Assembly (NCBI GenBank): GCA_028279595.1 | Contig: JANQNK010000006.1 | Coordinates: 124,001-188,000 of the forward strand | DNA length: 64,000 nt | Origin: Thermoplasmatota archaeon | GTDB lineage: Archaea; Thermoplasmatota; JAKEGO01 | Direction of reading: 5' to 3' | Shown here: positions 49,052 through 59,500 of the stretch, in pieces | Position numbering within the stretch: position 1 is the stretch's first letter | How the letters are laid out: each line of letters begins with the position of its first letter | Notes under the pieces: model-generated | What the model was told of the DNA's origin: nothing | The model's input: the letters and a program-made list of their open reading frames with translations, nothing else | Databases searched by the model: none | Made by a program: the position numbers and the translations under genes

Positions 49052-51340
49052 CTATCCCATCCTGTCGTGCATGTACCGGTTCCAGGACTCTCTTATGTCC
49101 TCGACGGCCAAAGATACGATCCTGCCATCCCTCGAGATGTTCAGATCGCCGCCGGTAGTGCCGATCCTCCGGGCCGGGACCGAACCGAAATGGTTCACGA
49201 AGGAATCGACCTGGTCGTCTGGAATCTCAACAAGCCACCGCGTGTTGCTCTCCGAGAAGAGGACGTAATCGTTGCGCAGGTTCTCGAGCGGTGAGAGGTC
49301 GACATCGACGCCGCGGTTCCCGGCGATCGCCATCTCAGCCAGCGCCACCGCCAGTCCGCCGTCGGAAAGGTCGTGTATCGAAAGGACATCGAAGTCCTTC
49401 ACAGCAGAGTTCATCTTCTCGGCGCTTGTCACGAGGTTCCCGATATCCACCCTCGGGACCTTGCCCTGGGATCCCAGGAGCCTGTAGTACTGCGATCCTC
49501 CCATCTCGATCGCCGTCGACCCGATCAGCATCAATGCGTTCCCGTCCTCCTTCAGTGACATCGATACAGCATCCCTCACGTCCTCGACTATGCCTATCCC
49601 GATGACGGTCGGGGTCGGAGGTATCGGACCTGATGGTGTCTCGTTGTAGAAGCTGACGTTTCCAGAGACGAAAGGAAGCTCGAGGGCCCTTGCGACGTCC
49701 GAGAAGCCCCGAAGCACCTCACGGAACTCGCCCATCCTCATGGGATTCTCGGGATTTCCGAAGTTGAGGCAGTCGCATAGGGTATGAGGTCGCGCACCTA
49801 CCGCCACGAGGTTACGAACGGTCTCGTCGATGGTCGAGCATGCGCCCCAGTATGGATGAAGCCTGACCATCTCCGGGTTCACATCGGAAGTGACAGCAAG
49901 TCCGCGGAAGGAATGCTCGAGGGGTTTCAGGACAGCGGAATCCCCGGGCCCCTCGTGACCGGGAGCACCCTGCATCGGCGTGAGGACCGTGTTCGCCCTG
50001 ACCTGGTGATCGTACTGCCTGATCACCCATTCCCTGCTGGCGATGTTGGGTGACGAGAGTAAGGAGAGGACCATCGTGCTGTAGTCGACCGGTTCGTCGA
50101 CCGCATCGTGCCTCTCCGCGGGTATCGGCTGTGTGAACGGCCTCAGGTACTCGGGACCACCGGTGTAGAAACCGAGGTCGAGGTCAAGGACCGGTTCGCC
50201 GTGATATCTCACCTTGATGTGCCTTCCAGGGATCGTCTTTCCGATCGCGACGGCCGGCACGTCCCATGTGTCGAAGAGTGCGAGAAGGTCGTTTAGCTTC
50301 GATTTCGTGCATGTCATGGCCATGCGTTCCTGACTCTCGCTGATCCATATCTCCCACGGTGCCATTCCTTCGACCCGGAGATGAACGTTCTCCAGATCGA
50401 CCTGTGCGCCGCATCCGGCTGCATAGGCCATCTCGCCTATACATGATGAGAGTCCACCTCCGCCGAGGTCCTTCATTCCGATGGCAAGACCCCGTTCGAG
50501 TGCGTCGAGACAGGCGTGAATGAGCGGTTCCTTGGTTATCGGATCGCCTAACTGAACGGCTCCTATGTCCTCCTCGGCCGAACTCTCGTCGAGGACCTCT
50601 GACGCGAACGTAACCCCGTGGATACCGTCCCTGCCAGTTCCTCCGCCGGCCAGGACGAATATCTCGTCCGGTCCTCCGGCCGCTGAATGGACGACATGGT
50701 CGGTCCTTGCGATCCCCACGCAACCCACGTTCACGAGACAGTTGCCGGTGAAACCCTCATGGAAGTTGACCATTCCTGAAACGGTCGGTATTCCAACGCG
50801 ATTGCCGTAGTCCGCGATCCCGTCGACGACGCGTCTGAATAGATACTTCGGATGCTTGACACCCTCTGGAAGTGATTCGAACTGTGCTTCGAGCGGGCCG
50901 AAGAAGAGCGGATCGATAAGTATTATCGGTTGAGCGCCCATGCAGACGACGTCCCTCAGGATCCCACCGATCCCCGTCGCCGCCCCGCCGTAGGGCTCCA
51001 CCGCTGAAGGATGATTGTGACTTTCGAAACCAACGACATAGACATGCTCATCGTCAAAACGGACGACGCCTGCGTCCTCGTTCATCATGAAATCATCCGA
51101 TGGGATGTTGAAAACGTACTGTTTAAGGAAGGTCTTCGAACTCTTGTAGCACGAGTGTTCCGACCACGCCTGGCCCAGCGCCTGCAGCTCCATATCGGTG
51201 GCGGTCCTGCCCTCCGCGGCGAAGTAATCGCGGATCCGACGCATCTCGTCGAGATCGAGGGCCAGTCCCATCTCTTGAGAGAGTGCCAGGAGCTTGTCGT
51301 CGGCCAGTTTTCCCAGGTCTATCTGGGTCACAGTGGTCAT
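49052..51340 (-). CDS. purL: Phosphoribosylformylglycinamidine synthase II
   Basis: QAWSEHSCYKSSK, VGFESHNHPSAVEPYGGAATGIGGILRDV, MKDLGGGGLSS, CLNFGNPENP. Confidence 0.95.
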   Translation of the reverse strand: MTTVTQIDLGKLADDKLLALSQEMGLALDLDEMRRIRDYFAAEGRTATDMELQALGQAWSEHSCYKSSKTFLKQYVFNIPSDDFMMNEDAGVVRFDDEHVYVVGFESHNHPSAVEPYGGAATGIGGILRDVVCMGAQPIILIDPLFFGPLEAQFESLPEGVKHPKYLFRRVVDGIADYGNRVGIPTVSGMVNFHEGFTGNCLVNVGCVGIARTDHVVHSAAGGPDEIFVLAGGGTGRDGIHGVTFASEVLDESSAEEDIGAVQLGDPITKEPLIHACLDALERGLAIGMKDLGGGGLSSCIGEMAYAAGCGAQVDLENVHLRVEGMAPWEIWISESQERMAMTCTKSKLNDLLALFDTWDVPAVAIGKTIPGRHIKVRYHGEPVLDLDLGFYTGGPEYLRPFTQPIPAERHDAVDEPVDYSTMVLSLLSSPNIASREWVIRQYDHQVRANTVLTPMQGAPGHEGPGDSAVLKPLEHSFRGLAVTSDVNPEMVRLHPYWGACSTIDETVRNLVAVGARPHTLCDCLNFGNPENPMRMGEFREVLRGFSDVARALELPFVSGNVSFYNETPSGPIPPTPTVIGIGIVEDVRDAVSMSLKEDGNALMLIGSTAIEMGGSQYYRLLGSQGKVPRVDIGNLVTSAEKMNSAVKDFDVLSIHDLSDGGLAVALAEMAIAGNRGVDVDLSPLENLRNDYVLFSESNTRWLVEIPDDQVDSFVNHFGSVPARRIGTTGGDLNISRDGRIVSLAVEDIRESWNRYMHDRMG

Positions 51341-51372
51341 GGTCCCTGCACCGAGGTCTCCATAGATAAGTC

Positions 51373-53694
51373 TTACTTCCACCGGGTCCTTTTGTCGAAT
51401 CCGATGATCCTCAGGGCGAGCACGAGAAGGGCAGCGAAGACCACGACCATCGCTCCGACGACGACAGGTGGTATCGGGTCGAAATCATCGTCCTTATCCT
51501 CGGATCCCACCTTCACGGGTGTCGAGGATGTTATGTCATATCCCTCGAATGTCACCGTTGCGTTCCCGATCACATCCTTGGTGATGTTCCATTCGAATGT
51601 GTATGTACGCGTGCTCTCCGGGCCGAGGTCCTCGATGTCATTATCGTACAGTGTATCATTGCCCATCTGCACCAGGAGGTACAATCCCTTGGCGGTATAA
51701 TCACCGTTGCATGATACTGTAACAAGTACGGTCCTTACCTCTTCAGAGGATTTGCCGACCTCGATATCGACCGCTATCGTGGGAAGGTCCATCACCTCGA
51801 TCGGTACCCGGATACCCAGGTTCCCAGCATCGTCGACCGCTCTCAGGGAAAAATACGAGGTATAGGGATGTCCAGTGATCGTTATCTCGGTATCGTTCGT
51901 CCAGAACGAGTGGTTACCGTCGATGATAGGTTCCCGATCCATATCGAGGATCTCAACCTGGAACCCGATGACATCGAATTCTGGAGGAGAACCCCATTCG
52001 AGGTGCCATCCATGGTCCCATTCAAGGTCAGGCGTGATCGCGGATGGAGGTGTGTTGTCGATCGAATGAAAGAACAATGGATGCTCCACGACCTGACCGA
52101 CCGAATCCACGATTTCCGCATCGAATGAATATCCTCCGTCCGGAACTGTCGATGTATCAACGGAAACATTGAGTACTGAATCGAATGTCCCGTTCTCTTC
52201 AGAATGGGATTCGACATATCCGTAGAACATCTTCCCATCGACCGATATGCTGACGTTCGCGATCACCTCGTTGTCATAGCCGTACATCCTGAACGTAATG
52301 TTGCCAGAGACGTTCCCATCCTTAGGCCATGGGTGATCCTGAACATCTCGGACCACCATGACCGTTCCGATCCACGGATCCGGTTCGTTGTCCACGACAA
52401 GCACGCGATGTCGATGGACAGTGAAGGCCCCGTCACTCGCGGATATGGTGAAGGTGTGAAGCCCTTCACTGAGCCCAGTCGTGTTGACATCGGTCGTGTA
52501 TGAGCCGTTCCCGGGCATGGTTATCGTCGCGAAGTCATCGATCATCAGGGTGACCACGATATCGTTGTCATCACTCGCATTGGCGATGAATATGACCGTT
52601 CCGTTTATCGAAGGACCCTCCGGACCGCGATATTTGAGTGAAGGAGGATCGAAGTCTGTGTTCGATACATTGACTGTGATCGTTTCCCTGGTCGTCGTGC
52701 CGGTATCATCCTCTACCCGGAACTCGATCTCGTGGGTCCCGTTTTGGACATCAGTGGAGTTCCAGATCGTGGAATAGTGTCCATCCGAGCCATTTATTGC
52801 GACCCACGCACCTTCATCTACCCGATATTGGACGAGTTCGATCGATCTGTTCCTTATCTCGTTCCCAGATGCATTGAGGGCGAGCTCGAGCTGCCCGATG
52901 ACATTGCCCGGTGGCGTTATGACCTCGATCTCGGGCGGGGTGGCGATCATCCCCTGGACCGTGTACCGTGGGTTCCCCGACTCGTTTGCGAATACGGCGC
53001 AGACGATGTTGACGTTCTCATACTGGATATCGCTGAAATTGTCACCGTTCTTGTCAGTGTGATCGGCGCCGACCCAGACGGTCTCGTTCAGCCACCACTC
53101 GCCAGGCTGGAGTCGGGTATCGGCATCGATCGCCATGTCGAGGAATCCGTAGCCATAGTTGTCATTCGAGGTGTCAAGGTACCTCGATACAGGTTCGACG
53201 ACGTAAGCTATCACATTGACCCCAAAGGGGTCCTGCTCTTCGTCAAGGAACAGTCGCACCTTTACACGTATCTTTCCATCTCCAGCAGGGTGCATCTCGA
53301 GCTCCATCTCTATTTCAGGTAGATCTCGCTCTTCCGAATATTCGATGTCTGATTCGTATTCAGGCTGAGTTGCGATCCCGACCTCCTCGAGATAACCTCC
53401 GTCGAACTCGACTGTCGGATAGGACCTCTCGAAGGGATGGTACCTGTCCATCCTTTCATCGGCGAGGTCGTTCTTATCGATGATAAGTGTGACGTAGGCG
53501 AAATCGAATCCTCTCTCCGTGTAAATGTTAGAAAGTCTGACGTTCGCCTTGTGACAGTCTGGACAATCTGACCGAGAGAAGTACTCTCCGATGACCAAAC
53601 GGTCCTCTGCCTCGGATGTCCCGGATACGATGATAACGGCAGCGAACATGAGAAGGAACGCGACAAGCAGACGACTGGATGGCCCATATGTCAT
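51373..53694 (-). CDS. Membrane-anchored extracytoplasmic protein with N-terminal thioredoxin-like (CPDC) domain and Ig-like repeats
   Basis: Signal sequence, IGEYFSRSDCPDCHKANVRL, repeated Ig-like beta domains, C-terminal TM. Confidence 0.75.
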   Translation of the reverse strand: MTYGPSSRLLVAFLLMFAAVIIVSGTSEAEDRLVIGEYFSRSDCPDCHKANVRLSNIYTERGFDFAYVTLIIDKNDLADERMDRYHPFERSYPTVEFDGGYLEEVGIATQPEYESDIEYSEERDLPEIEMELEMHPAGDGKIRVKVRLFLDEEQDPFGVNVIAYVVEPVSRYLDTSNDNYGYGFLDMAIDADTRLQPGEWWLNETVWVGADHTDKNGDNFSDIQYENVNIVCAVFANESGNPRYTVQGMIATPPEIEVITPPGNVIGQLELALNASGNEIRNRSIELVQYRVDEGAWVAINGSDGHYSTIWNSTDVQNGTHEIEFRVEDDTGTTTRETITVNVSNTDFDPPSLKYRGPEGPSINGTVIFIANASDDNDIVVTLMIDDFATITMPGNGSYTTDVNTTGLSEGLHTFTISASDGAFTVHRHRVLVVDNEPDPWIGTVMVVRDVQDHPWPKDGNVSGNITFRMYGYDNEVIANVSISVDGKMFYGYVESHSEENGTFDSVLNVSVDTSTVPDGGYSFDAEIVDSVGQVVEHPLFFHSIDNTPPSAITPDLEWDHGWHLEWGSPPEFDVIGFQVEILDMDREPIIDGNHSFWTNDTEITITGHPYTSYFSLRAVDDAGNLGIRVPIEVMDLPTIAVDIEVGKSSEEVRTVLVTVSCNGDYTAKGLYLLVQMGNDTLYDNDIEDLGPESTRTYTFEWNITKDVIGNATVTFEGYDITSSTPVKVGSEDKDDDFDPIPPVVVGAMVVVFAALLVLALRIIGFDKRTRWK

Positions 53695-53830
53695 GTACGA
53701 TATGATGTCCTCCGGGAACAAATAGGTTTCCAATAGCAGAATCCGACGAAAGAAAAGGTAATTCGACACACGCTCCAAAGCTGTCTGGGTTAATTCGAAT
53801 CCCGTTCCAATCTTTATATGAATGTTACCG

Positions 53831-53842
53831 AAATATATATAT
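53831..53842 (+). promoter_or_regulatory. Putative TATA box for the surface-protein gene at 53915
   Basis: aaatatatatat upstream of 53915. Confidence 0.4.
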
Positions 53843-53914
53843 GAAGACGGAATATACTTCCGCAGGATGGGTCCTGGGAAGCCAGACCCAGTAGCAAAAT
53901 GTAGGTGATGTTCG

Positions 53915-56422
53915 ATGAAGACCCTCGTATTGATGATCGCGGTACTAGCCACCATTTTCGTGATCGGAAGCGTTGCTGCGCAAACCGTGGAGAACGACGA
54001 TACGACCCCAATTCGGTTGTACTTCCACTCCGACGGCAGTGATACGCAGTACAACATGAGCTCGATGGGCCCAGGGAGCGGAGATGGAACCCAGATCCAG
54101 GCCGATGACGTACGTGACTATGTGCTCAATCAGACACTCAAGTTCGATCTATTCGTCATAGGGGACGATCTCGGCGGCGGTCAGAAGGGATTCAAGGTCA
54201 ACCTCGAGGTGGATTGCGATTCCACTCTGGGTGGCGACACCGAGGCACAGTTGCAGATAGTCAACGAATCCGATGACTCCATCGTCGCCGAGAGCGCATG
54301 GCTCAGTTCACAGACGAACTGGTCCGTACCGTTCGTCGATGGGGGTATCGATAACTACACGTTCGTGATGGATTCACAGATCATCGTTCGGATAAAGGTC
54401 CGCACTGACGACGCCATAGCCGGATGGGCGAACATCGATACCATCGGTGACTACTACCTTCAGGTCATTTGCTCACCGATAGAACTCAGGATGAGCGCTG
54501 AACTCTACGATTACAGCTCCCACAAGTGGTGGCTCAGCCCGCCGGAGATGGAAGAGGTATCGGAGGAGGAGGACGAGTTCCAGCCGAACATTCCCTCGAA
54601 CCTGAGGTTCATGAACGTCACCGGAGAGGTCCGGAGCGCTTTCGGCTCGTACGATGTAAGGCACGTCACCCTTTCGCTCTTCGAGGGCAACGGCGAGGGT
54701 ACCGAGATCGTCATGGATGAACTGACCGTTCATGAGAACGAGTATCAGGGCAGCGACATCTACAAGTTCTACCACATCTGGTGGTGGAACATCAAGGACA
54801 TCGTCGCGACGGACACCGCGAACAATGCCGACGATTATCGTTGGTACCCGACCTACACGAACCCTGACGGGATCGAGTTCAGGTCCATCTACGGGAGCGC
54901 TACCTTCGACATGCTGGAGTATGCTGTTTTCATGGAGTTCCAGGACGGGAACCAGACCACCTATACCACCGGTGAGCTCGGAAACGAGACGAGCGTCCAT
55001 TTCACCGTCCATAACACCGGAATGTCCAACGAGCAGATCGACCTAGAGGCGAACTCGATCAAGGACTGGAACATCACGCTCGACAAGACGACATTCAGCC
55101 TCTCCGAGGGAGGATCAACCGAGGTGACCGCAACCATAGAGATACCCGGAGATGCCTCGGTCCACGATACGGACACAGCCCAGGTGGAGGCGACCATCGA
55201 CGAAAACCTCGCGTTCAGAGAGACGGTCAACATAGAGATCGAGGCCACCGGGAGCATCAAGTTCGAGTTCATCAACACCGGGAACCTCTCCGAGACGGTC
55301 GGCCCGGGTGAGACGGCCACATACGGATTCAGAGTGACCAACGAGGGGTCCGAGCCGGAGTCCTTCGACCTGAGGAACGACGCTCTCGACAGCGGATGGA
55401 CGATCACGTACGATCCGTCGAGCTCCAAGGACGAGCTGGACGACGGATCCTCCTGGGAGGTCGATGTCAAGATAAAGGCACCGAGCCAGGTGACCGCCTC
55501 GACTGTCCTGGTCGAGGAGATCAACATCTACGCATGGCCCGAGGGACGGAGCGACCTCGAACAGAGACTACTTACAACCACTACCCTGCAGGATTACGAC
55601 ATCATACAGGACATCACTCCCGAGACGGGTATCTCAGAGGTCGAGGAGACCGACCCCGATTTCGAGTATAGTCAGGTCACCTTCGATATCGAGGCCTACA
55701 ACGGCGAGGTCGAGACGGTCGAGGCATCCTTCGAGATCGATTACGATGCCAGCAACATCGACGGATCGGAATGGCTTATCATCGAACCGGACGACGCCGA
55801 TATCGAGGCCGACGAGACCGAGATCTTCACCTACTTGTTCACACCGATGAAGGACATCGAACCGGGATCCTACCACGTCGAGTTCATAGTGCTCTTCGAC
55901 GACGACGGAAAGAGCGAGAGCGGCGACCTCTTCATCGAGGTCGAGGAGTACATCGAGATCGCCGCCGTCACCGTCAGCGAGGACAGTGTCAAGGTCGATG
56001 CGGAGGACAGGGTCACATTCCAGTTCGATCTCGTCAACAACGGGAACGCAGACGATGTGTTCGAGGTCAGAATATCCGGTGTAGACAGCGAATGGGACGT
56101 ATGGATCGACGGGGTCAGCTCGGCGACGAACACGAAGGACATCGATCTTGACCAGGGCGACGAGAAGACCGTCACCATCGAGTTCGTGTCTCCCGAACAG
56201 GCCGAGGGTGAGACCTTCGACATAACGGTCACCGTACAGTCGGAGAACGACCCATCATACGAGGAGTCGCTATCCTTCACGATCAAGGTGGAGGAGAAGT
56301 CCGACGATCCGACAGGCCCTGAGATACTCGAGCGTATGTTACCGTTGATAGCTCTGGTGTTCGTGCTCATCATAATCTTCGCTATGTTCAAGAGGAAGTC
56401 CCGGAAGATGGAAAATCAGTGA
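53915..56422 (+). CDS. Large cell-surface protein (NEW3/CARDB/S-layer-like) with C-terminal TM anchor
   Basis: Signal peptide, repeated 'NTGN..ETV.PGETATYGFRVTNEG' domains, C-terminal TM and basic tail. Confidence 0.8.
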   Translation: MKTLVLMIAVLATIFVIGSVAAQTVENDDTTPIRLYFHSDGSDTQYNMSSMGPGSGDGTQIQADDVRDYVLNQTLKFDLFVIGDDLGGGQKGFKVNLEVDCDSTLGGDTEAQLQIVNESDDSIVAESAWLSSQTNWSVPFVDGGIDNYTFVMDSQIIVRIKVRTDDAIAGWANIDTIGDYYLQVICSPIELRMSAELYDYSSHKWWLSPPEMEEVSEEEDEFQPNIPSNLRFMNVTGEVRSAFGSYDVRHVTLSLFEGNGEGTEIVMDELTVHENEYQGSDIYKFYHIWWWNIKDIVATDTANNADDYRWYPTYTNPDGIEFRSIYGSATFDMLEYAVFMEFQDGNQTTYTTGELGNETSVHFTVHNTGMSNEQIDLEANSIKDWNITLDKTTFSLSEGGSTEVTATIEIPGDASVHDTDTAQVEATIDENLAFRETVNIEIEATGSIKFEFINTGNLSETVGPGETATYGFRVTNEGSEPESFDLRNDALDSGWTITYDPSSSKDELDDGSSWEVDVKIKAPSQVTASTVLVEEINIYAWPEGRSDLEQRLLTTTTLQDYDIIQDITPETGISEVEETDPDFEYSQVTFDIEAYNGEVETVEASFEIDYDASNIDGSEWLIIEPDDADIEADETEIFTYLFTPMKDIEPGSYHVEFIVLFDDDGKSESGDLFIEVEEYIEIAAVTVSEDSVKVDAEDRVTFQFDLVNNGNADDVFEVRISGVDSEWDVWIDGVSSATNTKDIDLDQGDEKTVTIEFVSPEQAEGETFDITVTVQSENDPSYEESLSFTIKVEEKSDDPTGPEILERMLPLIALVFVLIIIFAMFKRKSRKMENQ

Positions 56423-56540
56423 TACTCGATAGGCCAATCCGACGGACAAGCCCCATCAGTTAACGATCAGTGTTCACTTGGTCTGGACCATCCTGGGTAA
56501 ATGTGATCAGGCGGCCGGTGGGATATCCGCGGCTGCACGA

Positions 56541-59500
56541 TCACTCTATCGTGAACTCGTCCTCGCAACTCGGACACTTGATGTCCACCGGTCTCTCCTT
56601 CGGAATTATCAGGTTGTGTCCGCACGTCGGGCATGGAGCCACCATGATCTTCCCTATGTCCATGACCTCGGTCTCGATGGCCTTCGGTGCCTCAGGCTCG
56701 GGCTTCTTGATCGGGGCCATACCTGGAACCGTGGGTAGTTCAAGGCGTGGCGGCGGTGTGGCTGGCACCTCGGGAAACGCTTCGACCGGCGCTGCGGCCT
56801 CGGCCGGAGCTGCTTCGGCAGGTGCTGCTGCTACCGCGACTGCGGGTGGTTCCTCACCCTCTGAGAAGGCTGGTGGTCCCTCGAACTCGACCACGGCCTC
56901 GTAGACCTCCGCCTCGATGACGTCTACAGGTGCTGTCGGGGAGATCTCCTTCGCCATCTCCTCGGCCCTCTTCTTCTTCCTCTGTCTGGACATGCCAAGG
57001 AGAAGGACGACCACCACGACGGCGATCACAATTCCGGCGACGATCATGATCGGGAACTCCGATTCATCGTCGCCCTCTTCGACGTAGATCGTCGTTTCCA
57101 CGGAACTGATCTCCTCGAAGGTGTTCCCGTAAGCCTTCACCACGATATCGTGCTCTCCCTTAGGGAGCTTCGTCCTGACATAGAAGGTCATGCCGTCGAT
57201 TGACGTCCCGTTCTGCCAGGACATCTCGTATCGCGTTTCGTCCACGAAGAGGTAGACCTCCGTTGGGAAGACGTTGGGCAACTCGTAGGTGAATATAACG
57301 GTAAAGGTGATCGTGTCGTCCTCGGTCGGGAAGTCGGGACTGTAGGTGAGCGAGCTGAGCTCGGGTGGCTCGGATATCGGTATGAAGACGCCGAAAGTCG
57401 ACAGGTCCTCGAGGTCCGCTGTAATCGTACGGTCCTCGGTGTCCGTCTCGGTGTCGTCTATCGGCATCCACGCGGCGCCCACGAGGTGATAGATCTTCGC
57501 ATCCTCGATGCCGTTGGTGTCATCGAGAGATGATGGATAGGTTATCTCCATCCTTACGTCACGATACTCGCCCGCTCCGTACGGGACTACCTCCACGTAT
57601 GCGTCGAGCGAGATCACTCCTGTCGGGATGTCGTCATCGTAGAAGCCGTCGCCTCCGAGTATGATCCTGTTTCCGACCCACGTGAGCTTGATACTGAATC
57701 CTCCCGATATCGAGAATTCGTTCGTCCTCTCCAAGAGGGTGGGTGTACCGGACATGGTCACGATGGGCCCGAGGTTCCCCTCGTCGTCGATAGCCCTCAC
57801 CGCAAAGAAGTATGTTCCGTTGTCGGGGAGGACGACATGTATCCATTCGTTCTCTCCGGGCTCCTTCGGGACAAGGTCGTTCGTCACGTTGGTGGCGATG
57901 TCCCAGCGTCCCTCGCTCGTGATGTCCTCGTTGTCGTAGCGAATCAGATATGCGGTAGCGCGTCCCTCGTCACCGTCGTCTCCCGGGGCGGTCCACGTGA
58001 GGTTCAGGGTGTCTCCGAAACCAACGTCCTCCGCGAGTGGACTGCCGATGCCGTCGGGTTCGATGACGTCGCCGATGGTGATCGGTCCGTCGCTGTATAT
58101 GAAGACCTCGTTCTCGACGTCCTTCAGCTTGAACATGATGTAGTAGGACCCCTTGTCGACGCCGTCGGTGTCCCACTTGAACTCCGTCCTCGATTCCGTG
58201 AGAGCGGTCTCGGTGATCTCCTCGAACCCGCCGTTCGACCTTTCATCGTCCGTATCGTAGAATATGCGGACCTCGACCTCGTCACCGTCCTCGTCTGACA
58301 CGTTGAAGTAGATCGTGAACTCGTCGCCCGGGTCGATCATGTCGTCGACGCCGTCGGGCTGGTCGATCTCGACGGTCGGGGGAACGTTCGGGGATCCCTC
58401 GCGGATCGGAAGGACGTACTCGGCATAGACCTTCGTCGGGTCCTCGTTCACACCATCCTCGATGGTCGCATACAACCAGTAATCGCCTTCCGGTATGTCG
58501 GTGACGTCCCATTGATAGTCGTCCTTAGGCTGTCCGTTGTCATCCAGGGTGTCCTCGTAGAACACGCCGTCGTGGAGCTTGGTACCGTCGAAGTCCTCGT
58601 CGTCATCGTCGTAGTATATCCTGATCGTGGCATTGTTGTCGGGATCGTCATCCTCCCACTGGATGAAGAACCACGACTGCTCCCCCTTCCAGACGGTATC
58701 GTCCACACCATCAGGGTTCGTGAAGCTGATGAGCGGTGGAACGTTCTTCCACACCGTGACGTTGACGAGGTATTCGGGAGATACTCCGTCGCGCCTGTCG
58801 GTCGAGTTCGCCTGGAGCGTGTAGTTGCCCGGCTCCTCGTCCCGCGTGTCCCACGAAACGGTCCAGTTCCATCTGTTCCACGCGACCTTCTGCACCGGAA
58901 CGAACAGAGTGTGCTGGTTCTGGACCTCGCCGTCCTCGATCCAGAACACGGTCAGGTCCACGGAGTCCAGCTCGTCGTCCGGGTCTATCGTGTAACCGGT
59001 CACGTCGACCTCACCGCTGAGGCGATCGGATTCCTCGGGGAAGGTGATGAACGTCCGCGGTAGCGTATTGACGTTGTCGATCGATACGTTCCGACTGAGG
59101 ACCTCCGAGATGTTCCCTCCGTCGTACGACATCGCATGTATGGTGTAGTTGCCGTCCTCGATCTCCGTCGTGTCCCATTCGAACTCCCAGAACCAGTATG
59201 GGTCCTTCGATCCGGATGTATCCTCGGCGTCCTGCCAGTCGCTTCCCTCGGGCTCCACTCCCCGTTCGGTGATCGCAACGTAGACGTCCGTCACGTTCCC
59301 GTCGTGGTCGGGATCCCTCGCAGTGCCGTTGATGGTTATGATGCCGACGAGCTCGTCGTCCTTCTTCGGCTCCTTTATCGAAACAGTGGGGTCATCGGGA
59401 TTGTCAAGTGATACGTTGATGGTGACCGCCCTCGTCAGGTTCTCTCCGTCCCGAGCACGGGCATAGATATCGTAGACGCCATCATCGGTCCTGTTCGGTG

